DNA of 8,995 bases, taken from the NCBI GenBank assembly GCA_027037705.1, contig JALVYZ010000290.1:1-8995 (forward strand). Reading direction: 5' to 3'. Shown here piece after piece: positions 1-6,768 of the stretch. The position numbers and the translations under genes were made by a program. Source of the stretch: a bacterium (lineage in GTDB: Bacteria > DYJV01 > JALVYZ01). Positions within the stretch are counted from its first letter, which is position 1, and the number at the start of each line of letters is the position of its first letter. The notes beneath the pieces were generated by a model, which was not told the origin of the DNA, did not search any database, and saw only the letters and a list, made by a program, of their open reading frames with translations.

Positions 1-1
1 A

Positions 2-274
2 CCAGAATTCAGAAGTAGAAAATTTAGAATGTTTCTTGAGAGAAATAGAATAAAGCAAGAATTTATACCAAAAGGGAGTCCATGGGAAAATGGAAATATT
101 GAGAGTTTCATAGGCAAATTGAGGGAAGAATGCCTTAATATGCATGAATTTAGTAGCATCAATGAAGCAAGGGAAATTATAGAAAATTACAGGAATTTTA
201 ATAATAACCAAAGGCCTCATAGCTCTCTTGGAGGAAAATCCCCCTATGAATGTTACATTGTTAATAAAAGATAA
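2..274 (+). CDS. IS3-family transposase (OrfB), C-terminal part, runs in from the left edge
   Basis: This is the end of a DDE integrase-type transposase of the IS3 family, which cuts and joins the ends of its own insertion sequence. The frame is open to the window edge, and its first visible residues, PEF, fit the conserved DNGPEF block around the second catalytic Asp, so the missing part lies outside the window. Counting from the internal Met at position 29, the GSPWENGNIESF block (residues about 16-27) carries the third catalytic residue, Glu. It is followed by KLREECLN and by the typical tail NQRPHSSLGGKSPYE, so the C-terminus looks intact. The gene points at the 3' end of the AEP operon, and its stop is 97 nt from that operon's stop. 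I could not fix the right inverted repeat of the element within 275-371. Family assignment is firm; whether the whole element is intact cannot be seen. Confidence 0.88.
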   Translation, partial: PEFRSRKFRMFLERNRIKQEFIPKGSPWENGNIESFIGKLREECLNMHEFSSINEAREIIENYRNFNNNQRPHSSLGGKSPYECYIVNKR

Positions 275-371
275 ATTTAACTTTAACATTTTAATTGACA
301 TTTTTAATATTCGTATTTATAATTTTACAAATTTAGAGAGCATATCATTTAATGCCTTTATACGATGATTA

Positions 372-2177
372 TTATTGTATTACATTTAAATATTCTTCTA
401 AAAGGGATAAAAAAAGGTTTATATTAGTGTAATCAATATCCCCAATATTTGCTATTCTAAAAGTATTAAATTTTTCAACTTTACCTGGATATATAGTAAA
501 TCCTTTTCGATAAAAATAATCATGCAAAAGTTCAAATTCTATTCCTTCTGGTAAAATTATTGAAGTAATAATACGTGAATGATTCTCATCATCCACTAAA
601 TATTTTAACCCAAGTTTTTTTAGCCCTTTGGTTAATGTGTCCCATGATTTTGAATATCGTTTATATCTGTTTTCTATACCTTCTTCTTTTAATTCATTTA
701 TTGCCTGTTTTAATGCATAAAATGTCTGAACTGGTGGAGTGAATCTCATTTGCTTTGTTTTCATAAAATATTCATATTGTGTATATAAGTTAAAATAAAA
801 ACTTCTCTTAATTTTTTTTGTCTTTATTAATGATTTTTTCTTTGCTACTACAATACCTATACCTGCCATTCCTTGAATATTTTTATTACTACTTGAAATT
901 AAATACGAAATATTTTGTTTTTTCATATCTATTGGAACTGCTCCAAAAGAACTCATAGCATCTACAATTAATTCTAATCTAAACTTTTTAGACAATTCTC
1001 CAATTTTATCAAGATTTGTTAAAAGTCCTGTTGTTGTTTCATTATGCACAACTGCCAAATGAGAAATATCATTATTTTTTTTAATTATATTTTCTAATTT
1101 ATCTAAATTTATAGGTTCTATTGGAGAAGAAATAAATTCAATATAATTAACATTAAATACATCAGCTATTTCACACATTCTCTTTCCATAAGGTCCATTA
1201 TTTACTATGAGCATTTTTTTGTTATAAGGAATTGATGAGGTAATAACTGCTTCAATAGCACCAGTACCACTACCACCAAAAAAGATTGTAGTGTATTCAT
1301 CAGTATTTGCAACAAATTTTGTTATTTCATTAGAGCAATATTCCATAATTTCTCCAAACTCAGCTTCTCTCGGACAAATATCTGGAACAACTTGAGCTAA
1401 TTTCACAGAATCTGTTGTAGTTGCAGGTCCTGGGTTTAATAATATATTTTTTTTAATAAATAAACTTTTTGCTTTTATTTTAGGGAATATCTCTTCTTTT
1501 GCTTTTTTTAAATGGTTCTTATCATCAATTTCGCACCATAAAAGATCCTCTACCTTTTTAACAAAAATTCCTCTTTTTTTTGAGGACTCTACTAAAATAT
1601 ATTCATAATCTATCTTTTTATTATTCATCTTTTCATAAATTCTACATAAATTTTTATATCTGTTATAAGAAATTTTTGAAATTCCTACTAACTCGCAACA
1701 AATATTTTTTAAAAGATTCCTATTTTTAGAGACATTTATAAGATTAAAACTATCATCTATTTCAATAAAAACCTCATCTCCTGAATTAGTTAGATTACTT
1801 GCTAAAATAACATCATCCTTTTTATTGAAAATCAAATGCTTTAAAGCATCCCTTTCATAAAGTAAATCTGATTCAAGAAGTAAAAAATCTTCTTTTATAT
1901 AATTTTTTAAAATATAAAGTGTTTCCATAGATGAAGTATTTGCATAATTCACATTTTTTACAGTTTTTATCCCTTCATTTTTTGCAAAATCATCATAAAA
2001 TTCACTTAAATATCCTGTTCCAATAATAATATTTTTTATACCAAAACTTCTTAAGTTTTCCACACTTCTTTTTATTAAACTAATTCCTTCTATCTCTATA
2101 AAACCTTTTGGTTTGTTAATTGTTATTTCTTTTAATCTACTACCTAAACCTGCTGCTAAAACTACTGCTAATTTCAT
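372..2177 (-). CDS. pntC: Bifunctional CTP:2-aminoethylphosphonate cytidylyltransferase / 2-aminoethylphosphonate transaminase
   Basis: A 601-residue two-domain protein for the last two AEP steps, presumably cytoplasmic. Residues 1 to about 235 form a LicC/PntC-like nucleotidyltransferase. LAAGLGSRL (7-15) and KPKG (22-25) bind the nucleotide, D104 in ESDLL is the likely first metal ligand and D218 in EIDD the second. Residues about 240-601 are a PhnW-like class V aminotransferase: it opens with LLNPGPATTT (246-255), VDAMSSFG (405-412) supplies the Asp under the PLP ring, and K432 in SSNKNIQG is the expected Schiff-base lysine. The transaminase interconverts phosphonoacetaldehyde and AEP; the other half would charge AEP to CMP-AEP for transfer to a glycan or lipid. 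I recall a fusion of this order characterised from Treponema denticola. The start codon lies in an ATGA overlap with the methyltransferase stop, with GGAG 5 nt upstream, which implies translational coupling. It is the last gene of the operon. Confidence 0.9.
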   Translation of the reverse strand: MKLAVVLAAGLGSRLKEITINKPKGFIEIEGISLIKRSVENLRSFGIKNIIIGTGYLSEFYDDFAKNEGIKTVKNVNYANTSSMETLYILKNYIKEDFLLLESDLLYERDALKHLIFNKKDDVILASNLTNSGDEVFIEIDDSFNLINVSKNRNLLKNICCELVGISKISYNRYKNLCRIYEKMNNKKIDYEYILVESSKKRGIFVKKVEDLLWCEIDDKNHLKKAKEEIFPKIKAKSLFIKKNILLNPGPATTTDSVKLAQVVPDICPREAEFGEIMEYCSNEITKFVANTDEYTTIFFGGSGTGAIEAVITSSIPYNKKMLIVNNGPYGKRMCEIADVFNVNYIEFISSPIEPINLDKLENIIKKNNDISHLAVVHNETTTGLLTNLDKIGELSKKFRLELIVDAMSSFGAVPIDMKKQNISYLISSSNKNIQGMAGIGIVVAKKKSLIKTKKIKRSFYFNLYTQYEYFMKTKQMRFTPPVQTFYALKQAINELKEEGIENRYKRYSKSWDTLTKGLKKLGLKYLVDDENHSRIITSIILPEGIEFELLHDYFYRKGFTIYPGKVEKFNTFRIANIGDIDYTNINLFLSLLEEYLNVIQ

Positions 2178-2857
2178 TGTATCTCCATAATAACATTAAA
2201 CCTAAGTTCAGCATTTCCATAATTTTTAAAGGTATGATTAAATATTTTTATTTTTAAATTATATCGCTTGGCAATATTGTAAAAAAAATTTTTATCATAA
2301 AATAAATGATCTAATCCTTTATATTTTCTTAAATATTCTTTTCCCATTTTCTTCATTCTTATTTTATGGTATTCATTTTTTTTAGAAATATCATTAATAT
2401 CAAATATTCCTATCTTTTTCCGAGATTTTTTAATCATTTTTTTTATAACTGTTTTCGAATATTCCAAATTAGGAAAATAATTAAAAGTACCATTACTTAT
2501 TACAATATCGTATTTTTTTGTTGTATCTAAATATACAGCTTCTTTAACTTCGAAATTTCCGTGAACAATAATTTTTTTTGCCAAATTTATTAATGGAATT
2601 GAATAATCTATGCCGCCTACTTTATAATTTTTTAAAGCTAATGGAAATAGGAAAGCTCCAGCCCCACAACCTACTTCAAATATTGTATCGTTATTTTCAA
2701 TACCTAAAATGTTATAAAAATTTGAGGAATATTCTAACCACTCATCTACATCAAGTTTCCCTGGTCCACTATCAAAGCCATCAACTTTTATTAACATTTC
2801 TAAAATATATTTATTTACTCTATCTTGATTATTCCAAATATTTTTCCAGTTATTCAT
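2174..2857 (-). CDS. SAM-dependent class I methyltransferase embedded in the AEP operon
   Basis: A 227-residue soluble Rossmann-fold methyltransferase. Motif I is EVGCGAG (61-67), the acidic residue binding the SAM ribose is probably D84 in GGIDYS, and YDIVISNGTFNYFP (116-129) is the motif IV region. No membrane segment or signal peptide is seen. It sits between the decarboxylase and the pntC-transaminase fusion. Its SD-like GAGGG overlaps the TGA of the upstream gene, about 10 nt before the ATG, and its own stop overlaps the next start by 4 nt, so it is clearly co-translated with the pathway. The acceptor is unknown. The context suggests a phosphonate intermediate (amino group of AEP, or an oxygen of the phosphonate), possibly after CMP activation, but a sugar hydroxyl of the decorated glycan is also possible. 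The WKNIW start and the RFNV element near the C-terminus remind me of small methyltransferases in surface-polysaccharide loci; that is weak recollection, not proof. Confidence 0.82.
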   Translation of the reverse strand: MNNWKNIWNNQDRVNKYILEMLIKVDGFDSGPGKLDVDEWLEYSSNFYNILGIENNDTIFEVGCGAGAFLFPLALKNYKVGGIDYSIPLINLAKKIIVHGNFEVKEAVYLDTTKKYDIVISNGTFNYFPNLEYSKTVIKKMIKKSRKKIGIFDINDISKKNEYHKIRMKKMGKEYLRKYKGLDHLFYDKNFFYNIAKRYNLKIKIFNHTFKNYGNAELRFNVIMEIQ

Positions 2858-2870
2858 TTTTTATTTACCC

Positions 2871-3926
2871 TCAAATTTTATTTATTAAAATAGCATTAAC
2901 AGGTGGTCTTGGAGTGGTCTCATCATAAGAACATTTTATATGTAAAAAATTAATTCCCTTTTTTAATTTTAATAAAGTATTCTTAAATTCATCTAAAGTC
3001 AAAATTGTATTTTCCACAACTTTAAAACCACTGTATTTAGCAATTCCTATATAATTTACATGATTTTGATATGTAGCCTGTCCTCCTGTAGACTTATTTG
3101 ACTCATTATCAAATAAAATATACGTTAAATCTAAATTTTTATATCTTCCAGCAGTTGTCAGTCCTCCCATATGCATAACAAACTCAGCATCTCCTCCCAA
3201 AACTACAACTTTTTTTCCTGTTTTTGCCATTCCTACACCAAGACTCAATGCTCCTCCCATATTTCCTACCATATAAAAATTTTTTGTATTTTTCATAAAT
3301 GAATACATCTCTCGTGATGTATTTCCAGTTGTTCCAATAAAGATAGTATCACTATTTTTATATAATTCATTTAAAATTTTTAAAAATTTACTCCTTGGTA
3401 TATATCCCAAATGTAACTTATAAGGTTCTCTAAGTTCGACCCTACTAAATGTGTCTTTTTTTAAAATATTTATTATAAATGAACTATTAGACTTTATTAA
3501 TTGTTGAATTGCTTTATTTAAATTAGATTGATCAAGTATCTCAAATTCATATCCATAAGCACTTATCAATTGTGGTAAATTTGTTGCTAAATGTTTATGC
3601 TGAACTTCACTATCCCCTTCTTTATAAGTCCTCCAACTAATTATTATAGGAAAAGTTATTTTATATGGTAAAAGTAAGCTTGTTATACAACTTCCCATAT
3701 TTGTAAGACCACTTGATTGTGCTATTACTATAGGTTTTGCTCCTCCAATTTTTAATCCTGCTGCGACACTACATGCTACAGCCTCACTTGCACAGGGCAC
3801 ATACTCAATTTGTTCATTATTTATAACACCATTTATTAAATATTTTGCAAAACTACACGGTACTGCACAAATATGAGAAAAACCTTCTTTTATCAAATTA
3901 TCTACAAATTTTTTAGTATCCAGCAT
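2871..3926 (-). CDS. aepY: Phosphonopyruvate decarboxylase
   Basis: A thiamine-diphosphate enzyme that decarboxylates phosphonopyruvate to phosphonoacetaldehyde. This irreversible step pulls the unfavourable PEP mutase reaction forward. At 351 residues it is slightly shorter than many family members (about 370-400). The N-terminal pyrimidine domain contains E48 in ASEAVA, the expected cofactor-activating Glu, followed by QSSGLTNMGS (70-79). The C-terminal PP domain has GGDAEFVMHMGG (244-255) then FDNESNKSTGGQ (272-283), the TPP/Mg site, and ends with the family-typical TTPRPPV (337-343). In the usual GDG of the TPP motif the last Gly is Ala247 here. The gene begins immediately after the aepX stop (TAA then ATG, no gap), and the methyltransferase starts 13 nt after its own stop. 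A sulfopyruvate decarboxylase-like role is less likely given the PEP mutase beside it. Confidence 0.92.
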   Translation of the reverse strand: MLDTKKFVDNLIKEGFSHICAVPCSFAKYLINGVINNEQIEYVPCASEAVACSVAAGLKIGGAKPIVIAQSSGLTNMGSCITSLLLPYKITFPIIISWRTYKEGDSEVQHKHLATNLPQLISAYGYEFEILDQSNLNKAIQQLIKSNSSFIINILKKDTFSRVELREPYKLHLGYIPRSKFLKILNELYKNSDTIFIGTTGNTSREMYSFMKNTKNFYMVGNMGGALSLGVGMAKTGKKVVVLGGDAEFVMHMGGLTTAGRYKNLDLTYILFDNESNKSTGGQATYQNHVNYIGIAKYSGFKVVENTILTLDEFKNTLLKLKKGINFLHIKCSYDETTPRPPVNAILINKI

Positions 3927-5216
3927 TTATCTTGTCCCGGGAATCAAATCTAATATTTTTTTAATTGGCATACAATACTTTTCTGCTTCAAAACTTCTTT
4001 TATTTTTTAAAATTATTTCTGCTACTTTTTTCATCCCAGGATATGCAGATCTCAACATATGATTAGCATATATTACTATATTAACACCAACTTTTTCAAA
4101 CTCATCAATTCTAATTTTATTAAAACTTGTTGGTACTACTACTATAGGCGTTATACTATCTTTTTCTCTAAATCTATTTATAAATTCAAAAATCTCATCA
4201 GGATCTTTTTTTCTTGAATGTATCATTATACCATCTGCACCAGCTTTTACATAAGCAAAAGCTCTCTTTAATGCATCATCAATACCTTTTTCAAGGATAA
4301 AACTTTCTATTCTTGCTATTATCATAAAATCTTCAGTTATTTGGGCATTTTTACCTGCTTTGATTTTAGCACAAAAATTTTCAATACTATCTTGAGTTTG
4401 GTTGGCTTCTGTACCTAATAGAGAATTCTTTTTTAGACCTTTTTTATCTTCAATTATTATTGCACTTACTCCTATTCTTTCTAAAGTTTTTACTTTGTAT
4501 GGAAAATGTTCAATTCTTCCCCCAGTATCTCCATCAAATATTAATGGCTTTGTAGTAACTTCAAATATTTCATTTATTGTATTTAACCGAGAAGTTAAAT
4601 CTACAGCTTCAATATCTGGTTTTCCTTTTGCTGTAGAATCAGTTAGTGAACTACTCCACATTCCGTCAAAACTATCATTATCTTCTGTCTTTGTATATTC
4701 AACAATTAGAGCGCTTAAAGCATTATGAACTTCCATTATTTTTAAAATTTTTTTTACATTTAATAAATATCTCAAACGTGAAAGTCTCATATTAGTAGTA
4801 ATGCCAATTCTTTTTAATTCATCCTTTAATTTTAAATCTTTTATATCTTTAGAATATGGAATTTCAATAAGCTCTCCATTCCATTTTTTTAATAAATTTA
4901 TAACCTCTTCTCTGTATTTCTTTTTATAATTATATTTCCAATCATCACCATGAACTACGTAATCAGGTTTAAGTGTTAAAAGATTTTTTCTATAACTTGC
5001 ACTATCTTGTGGGATTACTTTGCTTACAAATCTTAAATTTTCTACTACAGCTTTTCTTTTTTCAAAATCTAAATAAGGAACATCATTAAGCTCAGCACAT
5101 GCTTTGTCTGTATATAATCCAACAATAACCTCCCCTAACTCATAAGCTTTTTTTAATACCTTTATATGTCCAGCATGTAAAAAGTCTGCAATTAGTGCAA
5201 CATAAACTTTTTTCAT
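3927..5216 (-). CDS. aepX: Phosphoenolpyruvate mutase with N-terminal nucleotidyltransferase domain
   Basis: A 429-residue fusion that starts the phosphonate pathway. Residues 1 to about 135 are an HxGH-superfamily nucleotidyltransferase of the TagD/RfaE type: an ADFLHAGH segment (10-17) holds the HAGH signature, followed by a TDK (36-38) and a VVHGDDW block (87-93). Residues about 145-405 are PEP mutase, of the isocitrate lyase superfamily, which rearranges PEP to phosphonopyruvate and makes the C-P bond. MWSSSLTDS (186-194) is the substrate loop, DGDTGG (228-233) the metal-binding loop, EDKKGLKKNS (256-265) the signature that separates true PEP mutases from relatives, and RIES (302-305) an active-site element. 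It is the first gene of the operon. The upstream SD is weak: the best candidate is GGG about 11 nt before ATG. Such N-terminal fusions occur in other PEP mutases; the substrate of the N-terminal domain is not known to me. Confidence 0.93.
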   Translation of the reverse strand: MKKVYVALIADFLHAGHIKVLKKAYELGEVIVGLYTDKACAELNDVPYLDFEKRKAVVENLRFVSKVIPQDSASYRKNLLTLKPDYVVHGDDWKYNYKKKYREEVINLLKKWNGELIEIPYSKDIKDLKLKDELKRIGITTNMRLSRLRYLLNVKKILKIMEVHNALSALIVEYTKTEDNDSFDGMWSSSLTDSTAKGKPDIEAVDLTSRLNTINEIFEVTTKPLIFDGDTGGRIEHFPYKVKTLERIGVSAIIIEDKKGLKKNSLLGTEANQTQDSIENFCAKIKAGKNAQITEDFMIIARIESFILEKGIDDALKRAFAYVKAGADGIMIHSRKKDPDEIFEFINRFREKDSITPIVVVPTSFNKIRIDEFEKVGVNIVIYANHMLRSAYPGMKKVAEIILKNKRSFEAEKYCMPIKKILDLIPGTR

Positions 5217-5310
5217 TATTATTTTAACCCAATTAAATATCTAATTTGTTTATATTAATAAAACTTTTAAGCTTTCCCCTAAACTTACACTCTTTTCCTT
5301 TTAGAATTTA

Positions 5311-5339
5311 ACTATAATAAAATTTTTAAAATTCAGCAA
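5311..5339 (-). promoter_or_regulatory. Putative sigma-70 type promoter of the AEP operon
   Basis: On the minus strand TTGCTG (-35, complement of 5334-5339) is followed after exactly 17 nt by TATAGT (-10, complement of 5311-5316). A start about 7 nt further on gives a leader of roughly 88 nt before the aepX ATG. In such an AT-rich region -10-like hexamers are common, so the support comes from the spacing and the position upstream of the operon. No operator repeat or riboswitch fold was recognised in the leader. Confidence 0.35.
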
Positions 5340-5442
5340 ATTTTTTTTATTATTATCATACTCCTTCAACATCTCCTATTTTATATTATTCATAGTAAGT
5401 TTTGGAAAATTTGGTTTTTTTGTTAAAGTCAAGAAAAAATTT

Positions 5443-5466
5443 CTACTTTAAAGCTTTAAAAAGTAG
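5443..5466. repeat. AT-rich near-palindrome
   Basis: A 24-nt imperfect palindrome: arms CTACTTT (5443-5449) and AAAGTAG (5460-5466), with AAAGCTTT between them off-centre by two bases. It lies about 100 nt upstream of the predicted -35 of the AEP operon. It could be an operator-like site or merely a relic; it has no T-tract and does not look like a terminator. Confidence 0.35.
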
Positions 5467-5937
5467 CAATCCCAAAGGAGTTATAGTAGATATTTAATTT
5501 TATAATTAATTAAAAATAAAGAAATATTTTTGAAAAAATTTGCTTTATTAATAATGTAAACATAAAGAAAAGACAAGCCTGGAATTAGAATTTATTAATG
5601 TAAAATTTTTGATTTTTCTTATAGAAATAAATGAAAAATTAAAAAAGATATAAAAAAATCTCCAGTAAAAAACACTTAAAATTCCTCATCTGACAAAGTA
5701 TGGACTTACCTCTAAAAAGATTTGGCAAAAATGTTAAATTTTAATCTATATTATAGAGGAAAGTTAAAAAGGTATAAATTGAAAGGCGATTTTCTGAAGA
5801 AAAATAAAGTAAAAAATAGTAAATAAAAATAGTATTAAAAATTTATATTTAGAAAAATGATACTGACTGTCAACTTTATTTTTCAAACTCCTTCTTTTAA
5901 ATTTATTGTACTTATAACAATAGCACACAATTCTTTT

Positions 5938-6141
5938 TTAGTGGTTTAACAATTTTTTTAATTTAAGGATATATTCATAAAATATATTCTTAAATAAGAG
6001 ATTAGTCAAGGTTTTAATTTTATTTTTAATTTTGCAAAATATAAAGTATATTGTAGAATTGTTTTCACATATTCCAATATATTCCACTTCATTTTCAACA
6101 ACAAAAGCATAAATTACTATTTCATCAACAAACTTATTCAA
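5938..6141 (-). pseudogene. Possible remnant of a GIY-YIG family nuclease
   Basis: A 67-codon frame. Residues about 9-24, IYAFVVENEVEYIGIC, resemble the opening of small GIY-YIG proteins, where a Y-[AF]-VV-x-x-x-[VE]-x-YIG segment forms the two catalytic strands. The following ENNST would fit the start of the helix normally carrying a conserved Arg, but here the expected TTL-x-x-RM-type sequence has become IYFIFCK. The rest keeps only a vague resemblance and is dominated by Lys, Ile, Leu and Asn. The frame ends much earlier than a complete protein of this type would. No clear SD precedes the ATG, and a small inverted repeat lies just upstream. If real, it is a broken gene. The alternative is a chance frame in AT-rich sequence. 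The similarity is from memory only. Confidence 0.3.
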
Positions 6142-6148
6142 TTTGAAG

Positions 6149-6178
6149 GTAACTCCACTTTCTATATAATGGAGTTAT
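6149..6178. repeat. Short inverted repeat upstream of the GIY-YIG-like frame
   Basis: Arms AACTCCA (6151-6157) and TGGAGTT (6170-6176) are perfectly complementary. They extend by a T-A pair and a possible G-U pair on the outside, with a 12-nt loop. The repeat ends about 8 nt before the start codon of the minus-strand frame at 6141. It is not followed by a clear T-tract in either direction, so it may be an operator, an element end or chance. Confidence 0.35.
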
Positions 6179-6394
6179 ATATTTCATAAACATTGATAAA
6201 AAATTAAAATAGGAGAAAAAAGTTGTGATATTTAATAAAATATAAAAATTCCATTGTTCATTTTTTTTATAAAAAAAATAAGCTAATCTTTTTTAATATC
6301 ATATCAAAAAACTGGATGTAACTTTGCATCAAGAAAATTTTAAATTTTTTATAACATTTTGAAATTACTGAAAAATAAAAAGTTAGTTTAACCT

Positions 6395-6436
6395 AAAAAT
6401 TGGGTGCATTTTGGGTGCATTTTTCACCCAATTTTT
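6395..6436 (-). terminator. Perfect 12-bp hairpin, likely terminator of the tRNA-Arg transcript
   Basis: The arms AAAAATTGGGTG (6395-6406) and CACCCAATTTTT (6425-6436) are fully complementary with an 18-nt loop. The layout A5-stem-T5 is typical of an intrinsic terminator able to work in both directions. The loop holds a second copy of GGGTGCATTTT, so a shorter 7-bp hairpin (6411-6417 with 6425-6431, 7-nt loop) competes for the same right arm. It lies about 83 nt beyond the 3' end of the minus-strand tRNA, which is the only gene it could obviously serve. Confidence 0.5.
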
Positions 6437-6518
6437 GAAGTTATTTGAAGCTGTTTGAGTTTTTAGATTTTTCAAGAGAAGTTTAATCATTTCAATGAAA
6501 TGCTTAATTATAAAGGAA

Positions 6519-6592
6519 TGCGCCCAGAGGGAGTTGAACCCCCAACCTCCAGATCCGTAGTCTGGCGCTCTATCCAGTTGAGCTATGGGCGC
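6519..6592 (-). tRNA. tRNA-Arg, anticodon ACG
   Basis: A complete 74-nt cloverleaf reads on the minus strand. The acceptor stem is GCGCCCA/TGGGCGC, the D arm GCTC...GAGC, the anticodon stem CCAGA/TCTGG with loop CTACGGA (anticodon ACG, read as inosine-CG for CGU/CGC/CGA), a 5-nt variable region, and T stem GGGGG/CCCTC with loop TTCAACT. One T-stem pair is G-U. The discriminator is A. The following bases are TTC, so the CCA end is not encoded and must be added by CCA-adding enzyme. The identity implies a TadA deaminase elsewhere in the genome. It stands alone, with no other tRNA adjacent, between the phosphonate and fucose genes. Confidence 0.97.
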
Positions 6593-6698
6593 TAAAATTA
6601 ATTTATGTAGTAGCGATATTAATCTCACTTATCATTTAAAATATTAAAGGAATAATTCTTTTTATATGAAAAATAATTAACTTTCAATAAAAATTTTC

Positions 6699-6725
6699 TT
6701 GACAAAAAAATTAAAAATGTAAATT
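6699..6725 (+). promoter_or_regulatory. Putative promoter of gmd (good -35, weak -10)
   Basis: A perfect TTGACA at 6699-6704 lies 64 nt before the gmd start. The best -10 at a usable distance is TAAATT (6720-6725) with a short 15-nt spacer. The consensus TATAAT at 6744-6749 has no -35 at proper spacing and is too close to the ribosome binding site. The -35 is convincing by eye; the pairing is not. Confidence 0.3.
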
Positions 6726-6753
6726 CAATATTTAAAATTTAATTATAATATCC

Positions 6754-6760
6754 AAAGGAG
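6754..6760 (+). promoter_or_regulatory. Strong ribosome binding site of gmd
   Basis: AAAGGAG sits 8 nt before the ATG at 6769. This near-consensus Shine-Dalgarno sequence settles the gmd start and contrasts with the weak sites of the phosphonate operon. Confidence 0.85.
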
Positions 6761-6768
6761 CAAATTTT

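Larger units (their letters stand above)
5217..6382. other. Gene-poor AT-rich region between the AEP operon and the tRNA hairpin
   Basis: About 1.17 kb with no convincing intact gene on either strand. It contains the candidate operon promoter, a near-palindrome at 5443-5466, a possible decayed GIY-YIG nuclease frame at 5938-6141 and a small inverted repeat at 6149-6178. The remaining open frames are under about 35 codons, broken by stops, and match no family I recognise. The stretch looks like decayed coding sequence or an insertion scar next to a tRNA gene rather than a designed regulatory region, but nothing in it proves that. Confidence 0.55.

Noticed and set aside
2578-2928. 116-codon plus-strand frame
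   Set aside because: Antisense to the methyltransferase and the end of aepY, both of which have clear family motifs; it has low-complexity Leu/Tyr-rich composition and no domain.
4402-4728. 108-codon plus-strand frame
   Set aside because: Antisense to the PEP mutase domain of aepX, whose catalytic motif lies in this interval; no family resemblance.
5301-5372. 23-codon minus-strand frame upstream of aepX as a possible leader peptide
   Set aside because: AGGAG abuts the ATG with no spacing, the candidate promoter lies inside it, and no attenuator-like codon run or hairpin follows.
5869-5874. TTGACA on the minus strand as a second promoter for the AEP operon
   Set aside because: No acceptable -10 at 16-18 nt spacing, and it is about 650 nt from the first gene.
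6383-6628. 81-codon minus-strand frame containing APIAQLDRAPDYGSGG
   Set aside because: It is the tRNA-Arg gene itself translated on its own strand, a well-known annotation artefact, continued into the terminator hairpin.
6744-6749. Consensus TATAAT upstream of gmd
   Set aside because: No -35 at a suitable distance, and transcription would start inside the Shine-Dalgarno sequence.
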